A stretch of DNA of 64,000 nucleotides, from the NCBI RefSeq assembly GCF_000189635.1, contig NW_002476199.1:124001-188000 (forward strand). The letters are read 5' to 3'. A program made the position numbers and the translations under genes. The notes below the pieces were generated by a model. The model made no database searches. It saw nothing but the letters and a program-made list of their open reading frames with translations, and was not told the origin of the DNA. The stretch's first letter is position 1, and each line of letters begins with the position of its first letter. Of the stretch, positions 37,080-49,117 are shown in pieces. The stretch is from Tetrahymena thermophila SB210 (Eukaryota; Ciliophora; Oligohymenophorea; Hymenostomatida; Tetrahymenidae).

Positions 37080-37319
37080 AGGTAAGAAGAATGTTTCATA
37101 TCTTACGATTTACATATGTTTTTACTTAATCTAAATTAGATTCTCTTTTAATCAGTCTCATCTTAATTCATTTTAGTCGTCATAGGCACATCCTCAAGAG
37201 TAAATTTTGCTGTACTTTAGTAGGTATTGCTAATACTCAAGTAATTCTTTTACCTAATATTCTAGTTACCATCATGTGTGTACACATTGTAAAATTTTGG
37301 AATTATTTTTTATTTAGAG

Positions 37320-39266
37320 TCATTTTGGCTATCTTTATCTTCTTAGCGTTGCTTTTTTTAAGATGGAGAGTCTTTATTTGTGTGTGATTTTTTTTAATTT
37401 TAGAGGTTTTTTGTTAATTGAGTGTTTAAAAATTAATACTCATCACAAAAATTGTCTGAATTATTTGATGTGTTGTTGTTTTCATTGGTGATGTTATTTT
37501 GAGCATTTTTAGAATTTGATGACGGAGAATCTAAAATTTTATTCTTGTCTATAATAATATCTTCTTACAGTATTTACTAGTAACAATTATATTTATTTTA
37601 TGCTGTTTTTTTGAAGAGGGAAGCCATATCATAAACTTTAAGAAATGAAGATAGAATTCTCATTTCTACTTCTAATATCTTACAATTCTAAGATTTACAC
37701 ACTGCTGTAAATGAATAAATTCTATCTGGTGAAATTATATCTTCATCACCAAAGTAGTTATTTGATCCAAGTAGAACTATTTACTTTTATATATTTGTAA
37801 GCTTCGTATTTTTAAAGTATTGTTAATATTTTTGTTAATCTAGCTTAGATGTTCCTACCGAAACCATTTCTCTTATCAACTCCACTTCTCCTTCCATCAG
37901 AAAAAAAATTTTTTCTCCTTTATCTCCTTAGCAATAAATCTTTTTGCCCACTGTATAAATTTTTTCTTAAAACTCATGGAGAAATGAGAGAATTTTGTTT
38001 ACAGCTACAGGTTTAAATATCTCAAATTTTTTCATGAAGTAAACTTTTTCATTAAGAAGATGCTGCTAGTATGAGCCTTAAATTTCGTTAAATCCTTCTT
38101 TATCTAAAGAAATGAACCAGGAATCTTCTTTGCAAACAATACTTGCCATTCTATAAAATAATAATAATTAGACATTATCAACTGCTAACCATTTTTTTAT
38201 ACCTTTTATTTTCAGTTGTTAACAAAGCAATTTCACCAAAAGCCTCTCCTGGCTTATAAATTTTGACGCATTAGTATCTTGGGAAGTGTTCGAATAAAAA
38301 TTCATCATCTTCATGGTCTTCGGTAACTTAAGGAAGTAATCTTTTAAATTTAATTTAAATCAGCCAGTAAAAATTTGAATAAAAAATTACCTCTTTTATT
38401 TTGTTTACTGTTTAATAAGTTCTAATGGTGCTGTGTTTGGATAGGGAATTAAGCAGTAAGATTTTCCTAATATTATAAGAAAGTAATTATGATTAAAAAT
38501 GATGAACCTTGATTTTTAAATGTACCTTTTAAAAGTATAAAATACTCATATCCTCTATCACCTGTTCAAATAAAAATAAAAAAATTTAGTTAATTTGTTT
38601 GCTTTTTGGTTAGTTAGTTAGTTTGTTAGCCTATCTATTACATTCCTTATAAAATTAAAAAAACTGAAATAAATTGTTTACCGTATTTAAATAAAGGCAT
38701 GTGTTTTTTGATGAAAATGCACCTTAGATTTTAAATGATTTTGTTTGATGTGGATTTATTCTTTAACATGTCTTGATTTTCTTTAAAAACACTCAAGTTT
38801 CTAATGAATTTTCCTAAAAACTATACTTCTTACTAGCTCTTGATTTACTTTTAAAGTAAGAAGATAACCAACTTTATAATTATTTTATAACATTGTTAAT
38901 TCTTTCAAAATATTACAGTAAGAAATATATATTAATTACATCGCAAGTATCTTTATCTTCAAAGTCTATTAAATTTGATTTTTCTAATTCGTCCAATTTA
39001 AATTACATGATCTTATTCCTTTATTAGATAGCCTTTTTATCCTACATCATTTTTATAATACTTTCTGAGCTGTAATTTGATTGGGTCTATAAATCTTTTT
39101 ATTATAGTTTATCATGCATCAAAAATGTATTTTGCAGCTTATTGTAGGCATTCCTAGCTTTTATAAATGAATTAGGAGTATCAGTAAGGGGTGTATCGGT
39201 AACAGGAGTATCGATATTTGTCTAAGCTACCTCTAAATTAGCTGTTTATGATTGAGTTTCTTCCAT
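37320..39266 (-). CDS. protein with two cyclic-nucleotide-binding domains (CNB protein 1)
   Basis: Multi-exon gene from ATG 39266 (MEETQSQTANLEVAQTNIDT) to TGA 37320. After a Thr/Gln-rich and coiled-coil N-terminus, the first CNB domain reads FIRNLSVFKENQ, YGDRGYEYFILLKG, KIYKPGEAFGEIALLTTENK then RMASIVCKEDSWFISLDKEG; the phosphate-binding cassette (FGEIALL with Arg before MAS) looks intact. The second domain reads FKPVAVNKILSFLHEFQEKI, QGDKGEKIFFLMEGEVELI and YFGDEDIISPDRIYSFTAV, where the usual Arg-Ala is shifted or lost. The tail is Asn/Ser-rich. There is no kinase, channel or cyclase domain. Introns lie near 38.9, 38.66, 38.55, 38.49, 38.38 and 38.18 kb. It probably acts as a cAMP/cGMP sensor or regulatory subunit; the partner is unknown. 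The last exon may end earlier if an intron begins at GTATTAATT (about 37440). Confidence 0.85.
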
Positions 39267-39435
39267 TTATATACTTTATAAGTAATTAAAAGATAATTAA
39301 CTAACTTTCTGATTGTTTTTAGAAAATATTATTCAAAGTAGAGTTAATTTATCAAAAATTAATTAAAACAAAATTTTAATGGATTAATTTGAATCATGAT
39401 TTAGACTGGAATCTATCTGTGATAATTGTGGAATT

Positions 39436-40095
39436 TAATTTTTAATTATTGTGAGTCAAAAATATATGAAGAAGCAATTATCAATATATCTTCTTTATAA
39501 GTTTTAGCTATTTTCTAATTACTCAAATACATTTTTTTTTTCATCTTAGCTTGTTCAGAATTTTTATGCTTGGAAAGAGTTCTTCACAATCTTTGTAAGA
39601 AAATTAATTATGTTAGTAAGTTAGCAACTACTTAGCCTTCATTTGCATAAACTGCGTTTTTTAAGAAAATCCATTTACTTAAATTTATAAATTTCTAATT
39701 TTTTTTGATAAGTGAATTTTTGTAAAAGAAATTAAAATATTAAAGGAATAAAATAAATTTTAAATTAATGTGATTCAAAAGTGTACAAAGAAGCAATTAT
39801 CTATATAACTTCTAAAGAAAATTAACTGTTTTCTAAATACTTTATAAAAAAAATATTAATTTTTATTTTTCATCTGACTTAGTTCAAAAAATGCATATTT
39901 ACAAAGAGTCTTCTAAACTTTGTTTTCTGAATGATTTTTATAAATAAGCAAATGCTTAGCTTTTATTTTTGTTGTCTGGGTTATTGAAGAAAATCCATTA
40001 AATTAAATAAAAGTATAAATTTCCTATTTTTTGTTTGATAAGTGATTATATAATTTAAGAGATTAACAAATTAAAGAAATAAAATAGAATATTAA
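39436..40095. repeat. imperfect tandem duplication, about 325-bp period
   Basis: Two diverged copies (about 39436-39757 and 39763-40095) lie between the divergent start codons of CNB proteins 1 and 2. Shared blocks include AAGAAGCAATTATC, TTTTTCATCT followed by TTAGTTC or TAGCTTGTTC, AAGAAAATCCATTTA, AAATTTCTA and TTTGATAAGTGA. Spacing between blocks is conserved. It is non-coding as far as I can see. The flanking DNA from 40096 to 40666 is plain AT-rich. Confidence 0.75.
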
Positions 40096-40666
40096 TAATA
40101 ATATACCTTTTCTTAACAAAGCAAAAATTATTGAAAATAAATCTTTAAATAACATTAAATAATATATTTTTAATGAAAACAATTAAAATAACGAAGGGAG
40201 TTTTCTTAAAAAAATATAATCTCTCTTTATGTTAAGGACGACATTCACTTTTTACTTTAATAAACAAAAACATCTTAGATTGGTTTTGATATTTTTAATC
40301 AATTTTCATAAATTCAATTCCAAACATTAAAAGATTTTTTTATGTTTTTATGAAAAAATAATTAGTTTATTTATTAATTTTCTGTATTCAATTAAACAAA
40401 TAAACACAAGCTTAAAATAATTTTAAACATTAGAATTATATAAAAAAATAGAAGTTTTTTTGCCTTAAAATATTGTTTTAAATCTATTTATTATATTTAT
40501 AATTTAATATAAATATTTTTTAACTAGTAAGAATTTTGATATAACATCAGTTTATTCCACAAAAGTAAATCAATATTTTAAAATAAATAATTAGAAGAAC
40601 ATTAAAGATAATCAAATATATTAATTAATATTTAAATATAATATTTTCTGCTCCAAGAAAGCAACA

Positions 40667-43605
40667 ATGATTCAACGCAGCAGGTTCGCTCGACTCTCCA
40701 TTTAGTTAAATCACATAAATTAAAATCAAATTAATAAAGATATAGATGCTGATACTTCTATAAATGTAGAGACTAAATAATTTTTAAAGCATGTAGTAGA
40801 ACAAAATAATTAATAACATGATGACTCATATGACTGTTATAATCCTATACAAAAAACAAGTTGCAATACAAGTCCTAGTAAGCTAAAAAGAGGGAGCTCA
40901 TTGATACACCTTTAAAACTTAGAAATTATGAGAATCTAAGAAGCATCCAATGAAGGCTACCTTAAACTATCAGGATTTGAAAGTCAAAAGTAATTTGAGG
41001 AAAGGAAATCTTAACTTATTAAGGCAGTCAAATAAACTGAAAAAATCGATATGAAAGAACCATTTATTTAAAATGTAAGCAACAATTTTAATTAAACAAA
41101 ATGATATTATTATTTAATTTACATTTTAAAAATAACTTTATTACACAAAAGTTTATGAATGTTTGCTTATTCTTCTATTATTTAAAAATACAATCCTTAT
41201 CTTTTTTCTATAAGCATAATAAAAAAGGAGTTAAATCAATTAAAATATATAATTATTATTGAATTTAATTGATTGATAGATAGATAAAGTAATAATTTAA
41301 TGTTTTTTAAATCAAAAAGTTGGCATGTGGTATCGCTGTTAAAGCTATTAAAACATATAATGAAGCGTAGTTCATGCTGAGGATATTTACTGAAAACACT
41401 ATATTTTCACAATACAGCCAGGTCATTAAAAAAAATGTCAACCTTGTCAACTTGATGAGATACAAGTTTTATCCTAAAAACTCTATTATATATGAAACTG
41501 GTGATTTTGGCTAATATTATTATTTTTTGTTAAGCGGGAAGCTTCTATAATTATTACCTATCAGCGATGAGATTGTATCTAGTCCTGTTAAAATATCCGC
41601 ATAAAAAACACCAATAAAAATGGAGCTCAATTTATTGAATATGATAAAGTAGAATGACAGTCTATTAGGAAAAAGCCCTAAAATGACCAAAAATCTTAGT
41701 CTCAAAGAGAAAAGAAATTCTTTTTCTTTAATAAATAATTCAATGTCAATATTGATGGAAAAAGAATTTGAAAAACTTGTTCCACATCATAAATTTAATT
41801 AATATATTTTACCAGGATAAGGCTTTGGCGATTCTGAGCTCTTCTCTAAATTAAGAAGGTAAATTAATTTATATTTTTATTTAAATTTCAATCGTCTTTT
41901 TAATATAAAAATAGAGGATGCACAATCTTTTGTGAAGAGGATTCTCATCTTATTATAATTTAAAAGGAAGACTTTTAGCAGTTTATGGGAAATGAGAAGA
42001 GTGATTTAGTAAGCTAAAAAATAAATTTCCTAAACTAATTTGATTTTCTTGAAAGTATACCTAATTCTAAGCTTAATCAAATTTTAGAAACGTCTATCAC
42101 TTTAAATTTAAACTCAAAAAATATCATTTACTAAGAGGGTTAAGATTGTGAATCAATATACTTCATACGTAAAGGAGAAGTAACTTTAACCTAGATTTTA
42201 GAGACTTCATAATCACAAGAGGAATAGAGAGACTAAATCGCTTATGATTATGATGGAGAGTCAGATCTTTATACAGCCATGAATAAGAGAAAAAAGAAAT
42301 AAGAAAGGGTACCTATACTTATAATAAGTGAAAATAGCTATTTTGGAGAATATGAGATACTTAAGAAAATTCCTTAGAGGACTACATAAGCAATTTGTTC
42401 TTCTTAAGAATCTGAAATTATAGAAATTAAGATATCAGTATTTATTAATTGATTACTATAATTATTTATTTTTAAATAAATTATCTTAAAAACATTAAGT
42501 GTGTGTTTTAGTTAATTAATTAATTCATCTTTTATAAAATAATTAGAATCTTCTTCCGTTAGTAAAGGTATTTGGTAAATACGCAAACTTAAAGCAGCAT
42601 GAAAAAGTGAGAGATAAATTTATGGAAGAAAGACTCCAACTAATACAGTCTCAAAAAAGAGAATAAAATATCTCAAGACAAGCTTAATAATTAGCTATTT
42701 AAGATAATAATGCTCTAAATAATTTTTAAATGAAAAGAAAATCATCTCTCTAGCTTTCTTAATCAAAAACTCTTTCTAACTAAAATTCATAATATCAATC
42801 ACCATCTTCAAATATTAGCAATAGTGATTTGTTTCCTTTAAGAAGTAAAACTAAAACTCTAAATTAAATAGATAGAGGAAAGCAGAATTTTTCCTTTTCA
42901 AAATTAATTTAAACTCCAAGTTAGTCATAAATTAAAATTGAAGAATATTCTAAAAGTAATAACACAAGTCCTTCATCCTTGAATATAACTAAATCAGAAA
43001 GAGTGATAGGAGCATGTTCAATTTTTAGCCCAAATTAAAAAATAAGAAGATAATTATATGACAAACAAAAGACCCTAAATCATTAACAATCCAGCTTTTA
43101 TGATTTTTCGATTAAGGACTCAAAAAATTAAATTATTGAAGAAATACAGTAAAAATAGTTAAATTAAAATAAATAAAACTCTTTGTAGTTAATTTTAGAT
43201 TAGCAATAAAATCATGCTGATTAGAAAGAATAAAAGAGGAGCTAAGATTTTTACTAAATACAATAATTAGGCTAGATAAATACTCCAAAGCAAATAAAAA
43301 AATAAAATTTATAATTTCATAAAAAATGTAAATCTAGTACTTACATTCCTATATAATAAACCAAAGAAAGCTTAGAAACCAACCTATAGAGCTTAAAAAA
43401 CGAATTTAAATTAAATTTGTTCGAAAATTACTTAGAAAAAGCTGAAAAGTAGGTACAACAAAAGTAAGAAGTCATGTAAAGACTTACATAAAATGTTAAT
43501 AAATTAGCAGGAAATTCAAACAAAGGATTATTTGATGAAGAATTTTAAAAAGGTTTTAACAAAATGTATTTAAGAAAATTTGGAAAAAAGTATGAAAAGA
43601 ATTGA
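40667..43605 (+). CDS. protein with two cyclic-nucleotide-binding domains (CNB protein 2)
   Basis: Four exons (40667-41074, 41320-41858, 41915-42437, 42547-43605) give 842 residues, all in frame. It starts MIQRSRFARLSIQLNHINQN. CNB domain 1 covers about residues 150-320: MRYKFYPKNSIIYETGDFGQ, YYYFLLSGKLLQL, a long insert rich in Ser/Lys, then GFGDSELFSKLRR and GCTIFCEEDSHLIII. CNB domain 2 covers about residues 350-490: NIIYQEGQDCESIYFIRKGE, SYFGEYEILKKIPQRTTQAI and SEIIEIKIS. Both phosphate-binding cassettes keep FG-[DE] and an Arg at the expected place. The last exon is a Gln/Ser/Asn-rich tail of about 350 residues with a coiled coil near the end (YLEKAEKQVQQKQEVMQRL). No effector domain is attached. 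Diverged copies of the 3' end lie downstream at about 44030-44200. Confidence 0.88.
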
Positions 43606-44029
43606 AATTGATTATAAATTATTAAAAAATTGTATTTATGTCTATATACACATGAGTAAAACTTAATATAGTTTAAAAAAAATTACTAATTTAAATTAAG
43701 AAAATACAATAATCAATTATTATTTTAAGTTAAAATATATTATTTAAATAAACTATTTATCTTTTTTATTCGTAATTCTTTTATAAGAAAACCAACATAT
43801 ATCCCGAAGTACACTAAAAATCTTAAATAAATCAAATTTTCACCCTACTTTCGAGTCGATAAACCATAATCTATTCACTTAATCAAGATAATAAAAAAAA
43901 TTTTTCTTTTAGGAATTTAACAAACAATTTTTTTCAAAAGTTTGTTCATTTTCCTAGAAAATCAGAACATAAGTAAACTATTTATGGTATAATATATTAT
44001 GAAATTTATTTGTTTTAAGGAGTCAAATA

Positions 44030-44200
44030 AAAGTTTATAAAAAATATGAATAAATTAATAAAATATACAAACAAAAGACTATTTGACACAATGTATTTAA
44101 GTTAATTTGGAGTAAAAAGTTAATTTTATAGGTTTTACTTTTCATTTAAGAAAATTTGGAAAAATGTAAAAAGAACTAAATTTGTTTTAAATTATATAAT
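44030..44200 (+). repeat. decayed duplicate of the 3' end of CNB protein 2
   Basis: ATACAAACAAAAGACTATTT followed by GACACAATGTATTTAAGTTA resembles the last exon at about 43513-43575 (AAACAAAGGATTATTTGATG, then AAAATGTATTTAAGAAAATT). A further piece at 44139-44185 (AGGTTTTACTTTTCATTTAA, GAAAATTTGGAAAAATG) repeats the final codons. The copies are interrupted and non-coding. The rest of the 43606-44315 convergent spacer is plain AT-rich DNA. Confidence 0.65.
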
Positions 44201-44315
44201 AAATAAATAAAATCCAGTTAGTATAACAAATAAAATAAATAAAATTGTTAAATTAATTTTAGATAATTAAAAATTGTTTATTTTTTTCTAAATTAATATA
44301 TTTTATGCAATCTAT

Positions 44316-47300
44316 TCACTGGACCTAACTCTATTTATTAATTAAAAAATTTAACACTTTTTCTTTATTAGAATTTACTAAACGTTTATTTAACTTAAAA
44401 ATATTGGTTATTCTTTAGCCAAACTTTTCTTTATTGTATTATTGCAAAATTTAAGCATTCCTAGATTGAATATGATCGAAATCAGCTAATTTTGATGGAA
44501 TTTAGAGTTAATCTTAATTAAATGTCTATTCATCTTAATTAAGGTTTAAATAACTATTCTTTCTGCTATTTTATGAGCTTTAAATTATATAACTTACTTT
44601 GTTCAAAGGGTTTTTATTTTCAAATTATATTGTATCAATACTCTTAGCTGAGTTATTTAGAAATATTTTTGGCCTAGATGAGCTTTAATTTAACTTACTT
44701 ATAGACTAGCTTATATTTTATTGACTTTTGCTGTTATCAGAAATATAATATGATTTTATTTACAAATTTTATTGTGTTTATTCAGTTTTATCTAAATCAC
44801 TTTAGATACTAGTAGATTTGACTTAAGAAGAAGTAAGAGACGTTGGATTCAACGAAAAAGTTCTGTTTTTATTCTTAGCTAATAAAGGTATAGAATCTAA
44901 ATTTTATAGAGTAGAGGGATAGTACAGTATTTGTTAGTTACTATCAAAGACGTTTTAATTTTCTTCCAGTTTGTTTTTATTATCATCAGAAATTATTATA
45001 GAGCTTTTTAATGAAAATTGCTGAGAATTATGAGAATTAGGCATAAAATTAGGGCTTTATTGAACTGATTTTCTTTAATTTTTTGCTTATATGATAAAAT
45101 TATCTTTGTATAAAAATCCTTTAGCAAGTGGAGAAGTAAATTCATTTAATTATTTTTCAAATTTAAAACCATCAATGAGAAACTTATTATCAGGTGAATG
45201 AGCTAAGCTATAAAAAGATTTACGGTGTTACTTTAAGGGTGAAATTTCTTTTAAGTTAAAGGCTTCATTAAAGTTACTTTTATTTGCTTATTCATTTATC
45301 TTTTCTTTAATTTGCAATTTAAGTTTTGATTTTTTACTTTTTTTTTCCTTTGATTCAAAAATTTCTTCATCCTTGACTGTTAATTGAGGATCTTCTATCT
45401 TGCTAATGCTTTACAAAGAAAAGATTTAGGTATTAAGAATTTTCTATTACTCAAGAGATGAGGGCTACTCTTTTATTGACAAGAGATTTGTATATCTTTT
45501 TGTTTCAATTTTCTATTAGCTTTTTTGACTAAAGCTAAACATGTTTTGTTTAAAATTTTTTTGTTAAGGAGAAAGAAAATTTTTTAGATTTCTACTAACA
45601 GCACTAGATTTATCTTAATTTTTATACAAATTATCAATGAAATTGAAAGACACTGAAGATTTACTAGGAATGAAATCTCGGTTACTTTCTAGTTAAAAAT
45701 CTTTTGTAAAGAGCTTCTCCTAAAATAATTAATGGTTCATTTTTAATCTTTATTCTTCGATTCCAGTTAGGCTGAAACTATTCTTTTAAATAACATTCGT
45801 AGATCCTGCTTAAGGCACATTAATACTTGAAAGAAAAGGATTAGAAAAAATAGTTTGATGATTATTTATGGCACTTCCTCTTCTCGATTGAATATTTTTT
45901 TAAAAGCTCTTTAAGTCCTTTTCACTAAAATTGTTCTTTAAACTTTTAAAAATAAGCTAATTTTCCTGATGGCCAGAGTTTTGATGTGTTTTTTGAGAAT
46001 TTTAATTTTAACAAAATTAAACTAATTCATTTCTTCTTTAAACATACCAGCTAGTTTTAGTCTTTTGTGTTTAAATCATTTTCTTATATGTATTTTAAAT
46101 CTTCAGAATCTTTATTAATCTCTTTTTTAAAATAAGTTTTAATTTCCTAATACCTTAATAAAAATGCTTACCTAGGCATCTATTCTAAATATTTCAGTCT
46201 GAGAAGACTGGCAAGTAGCTGTATAGTTTCTTATTTATTGATTACTTATTATATCTTCTTCTCCAAAATATGTATTCTACGAGAGTATAATAATATCTAG
46301 TACTTTTGTTGTTTTCCTACCCAAATTTGAGTTGTATTAAGTCAATAGAGAATTTTTAACTTGCTTACTTTGTAACTCAAGCGTTTTAAGAATTTCCTAA
46401 TCGCTTTAGATCTCATTTTGGTTAATCTTTTTACTAATAGCTTAATTTTAATCAATTTAATCAGTCTTATCATCTGCTGTTGATTAAGATTAGGAAAATC
46501 TTTTTTTGTTTTTATTTTATTTTTCTTTATAAGTTTCCTGTTAAACATTTTAAGGCGATTCTTCTTCTTATTACTTTGAGGATAGTTTACTTTAAGCTAA
46601 TTTGATATCTGATTGATATGTTTCTGGAGTATAAGTAAAAGAAATTCTTACTTCCCCTTACCTAATAAAGTAAATATACTTACATTCTTCTCCTTACTTA
46701 AATATGACTTGATTTTTATCTAGCTTTTAAATTTGCATTAATTCTAAAATATGAAGTAGCATTATGTTAGTAAAATTATAAAAAATATCAAACTTCTCTA
46801 AAAATTCTAGTTTCTATCTCAGTATTTATTCTCTCTATATTCCTACTAGTTCCTCATAGTCTTGTTTTGAAATAGTTAAAAATTCGCAGTCTTCTCCACA
46901 CACAAACGTCATTTCTCTTAATTTAAAATTTTAATTAATGGTAAATATGATAAATTTCATTTCTATAATTGAAAAATCAACTTTAAATAACTTTTAAGAT
47001 AAGATTATTGATTTCAAATATTTATCATTTAATAATTACGAAACACTATTAGACAATAGAAATACCTATCCAAAGGAATCGCCTGGTTTATATGTCTATA
47101 ATATATCCATGTGAGGGAACATCTAGGGAATAGAAAGAGGACTCTCGTTACTTTATCAGAATAATTAATTAATTAAAAACATGTCAAACAAACATAATTC
47201 AAATGAATTAATTTTTACAAAAGAGATTTAGATTATTGTCTAAAAAGTAATTTTGCTTTTGGAGAATTTTTGGGTGTATTTGAATTAATATGATTTTGAT

Positions 47301-48148
47301 TGATAGAAAACGACTCTTATTTAGCTAATAAAGGAATATTTTAAGCATCTACATCTTGAGTTCCTTATTTTTCTATTTAGCTGGTACCATTCTACTAAGA
47401 ATTAAATACAACGCTATTCTTCTTATTTTATTTTCTTTTAAAAGCTCTAAGCTTAGGATGCATACCATATACTAATCCTAATAATAATTAATTTATATTT
47501 TTAATCTCTTTTTATGGGATAGCATTTAATATTGGAATATATTGTATTATAATACCTTTAACAATGATAAAATAACAGCTACAAGAATCTCCTATTTCTA
47601 GCAATATGGTTCCTTTTTAAACAGACTTAATATTGATAATATTACTCAATTTGTGTTACTACTCTAACAAGAAAGTGTTTTTTTCAAAAAAATCAAGATC
47701 TTTAATAGCATTTATTAAAAATTACTACTCAAATTTGTTCTTATAACTTTTTTTAATAATTGTGAGAACCATCTTTTTATAAAATGATTATTTAACATTA
47801 TTGTAAAAGACTTCAAATGAATAAATAGCAATTAATGAACACTAAAATTATTTTTTAATTTATTTTTAAAATTTTTACATCTTAATCTTCTTCAACCTTT
47901 AAAGAAACTATTTTTTTATTCACTATTTTCCTCATATAATTTTCTTTTTGGATCTACATATTAAAAAGCTTTGTACATTTATCATCTTGAAGAACATTTA
48001 ATAAAGAGCGACCTAACATAAGCTTGAAAAGTCTAAGATGCACCGATCCCCTTTTATCCTTTTGTATTTAAGCATTATTATTTTTAGGCAAGACAGAATT
48101 TGGTTCATTTATAACCTTTTCTTACTACAAAGAAAAGTGGCTGCTCAT
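44316..48148 (-). CDS. protein with two cyclic-nucleotide-binding domains (CNB protein 3)
   Basis: Multi-exon gene from ATG 48148 (MSSHFSLQQEKVINEPNSVL) to TGA 44316. A 37-nt intron (GTAAAAATTT to ATAATTTTAG, about 47848-47884) joins the first exon to SFEVFYNNVKQSFYKKMVLT, which aligns with the same region of CNB protein 2. CNB domain 1 reads KSVQKGTILLEIGDSCSCYF, IIVKG, a Ser/Asn-rich insert, QTYKPGDSFGQ and REMTFVCGEDCEFLTISKQD. Its cassette after FGQ is short or holds an extra unspliced segment, so nucleotide binding there is doubtful. CNB domain 2 reads ILELMQIQKLDKNQVIFKQG, then TYFGEEDIISNQQIRNYTAT and QTEIFRIDAQ. A long Ser/Asn/Gln-rich tail follows to KEKVLNFLINKQSQVQ. Function as for its neighbours: a putative cyclic-nucleotide sensor without an effector domain. 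The frame is open upstream of 48148. Confidence 0.83.
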
Positions 48149-49117
48149 GTTATAGAAGTCAAGCAAATTATATACACAATTTTTTTATCCAGTATTGCAA
48201 ATTTTATTAAAAAATCTTATCTTTTGTAATTAAACCTATTTGATGAAATGTAAGTCAATATTATCATAACCTTTCTTTACTTTTAGAGAAAAAATCAGTA
48301 TAAAAGTTTTTTGTTAAACAGATAAAAAAAGTTTAATTTAACTTAGTGAACATATTATAAAGTCATTTTTAATATATAAAAAATAAAAATATTATTTTAA
48401 ACTATTATAATTAGCAACTTTGTGATTATTTGAGAATAAATATTTTTAATTTATGTGAGATAAATAGAATATAAAAAAAATATTATTTAACCAGCTCATT
48501 AAAAAAATAAAATTAAATGAAAAATACTTATTGCCTTTTAATATGTTTCTAAAAAATAAATTAAATTTCATTATTAAAACATCCTTAAAAATAAATTTAT
48601 TGAATCTATCTATCTATCTATCTATCTATTTATTTTTAAAATGATAGAAAATAAATTTATTTCAATTAAATTTTAATTTCAACAATTTTTCTATATTTTT
48701 TGAATTACCAATTATTCAAAAATAAAAATAATTTTTCTAATAGTATTTATTGTTGATTAATTTTATATAATAAAACACTTTAAATTAAAGATTTTTTTAG
48801 ATAATTTGTTTTTCTTCTAAATTAATTTTAAAGGTTTCCTAGTAGCTTTTTTTAACTTTTCTTTATATTTTAGATTTTAAATGTATTATGAGTGAAATAA
48901 AGCAATTTTTTAATCTTGTTTGAATTTAAAACAATTTTTTATTTAAAAAAGTATTAATAAAATTGATAAGACACTCTATATTTTTTATAAAATTCACTCT
49001 GATGATTTCTTATTTATATAACATTGCATAATACTGAAAAATAAACTCTTTCTCTTCTACTTTTCATTATAATTTTTTAACAAAGGTTGAAAAGTTTTTT
49101 AAATAATTTTTTAGATA
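48149..49117. promoter_or_regulatory. divergent intergenic region with (CTAT)n microsatellite
   Basis: About 970 bp between divergent start codons of CNB protein 3 and archaemetzincin. A (CTAT)n run of about six units is at 48606-48630. The remainder is AT-rich with no coding-like frame; promoter content is inferred from orientation. Confidence 0.45.

Noticed and set aside
37091-37390. Plus-strand frame with a hydrophobic stretch ending in a TGA near 37387
   Set aside because: It overlaps the last exon of CNB protein 1 in antisense and is best explained as its shadow, though the 3' limit of that exon is not certain.
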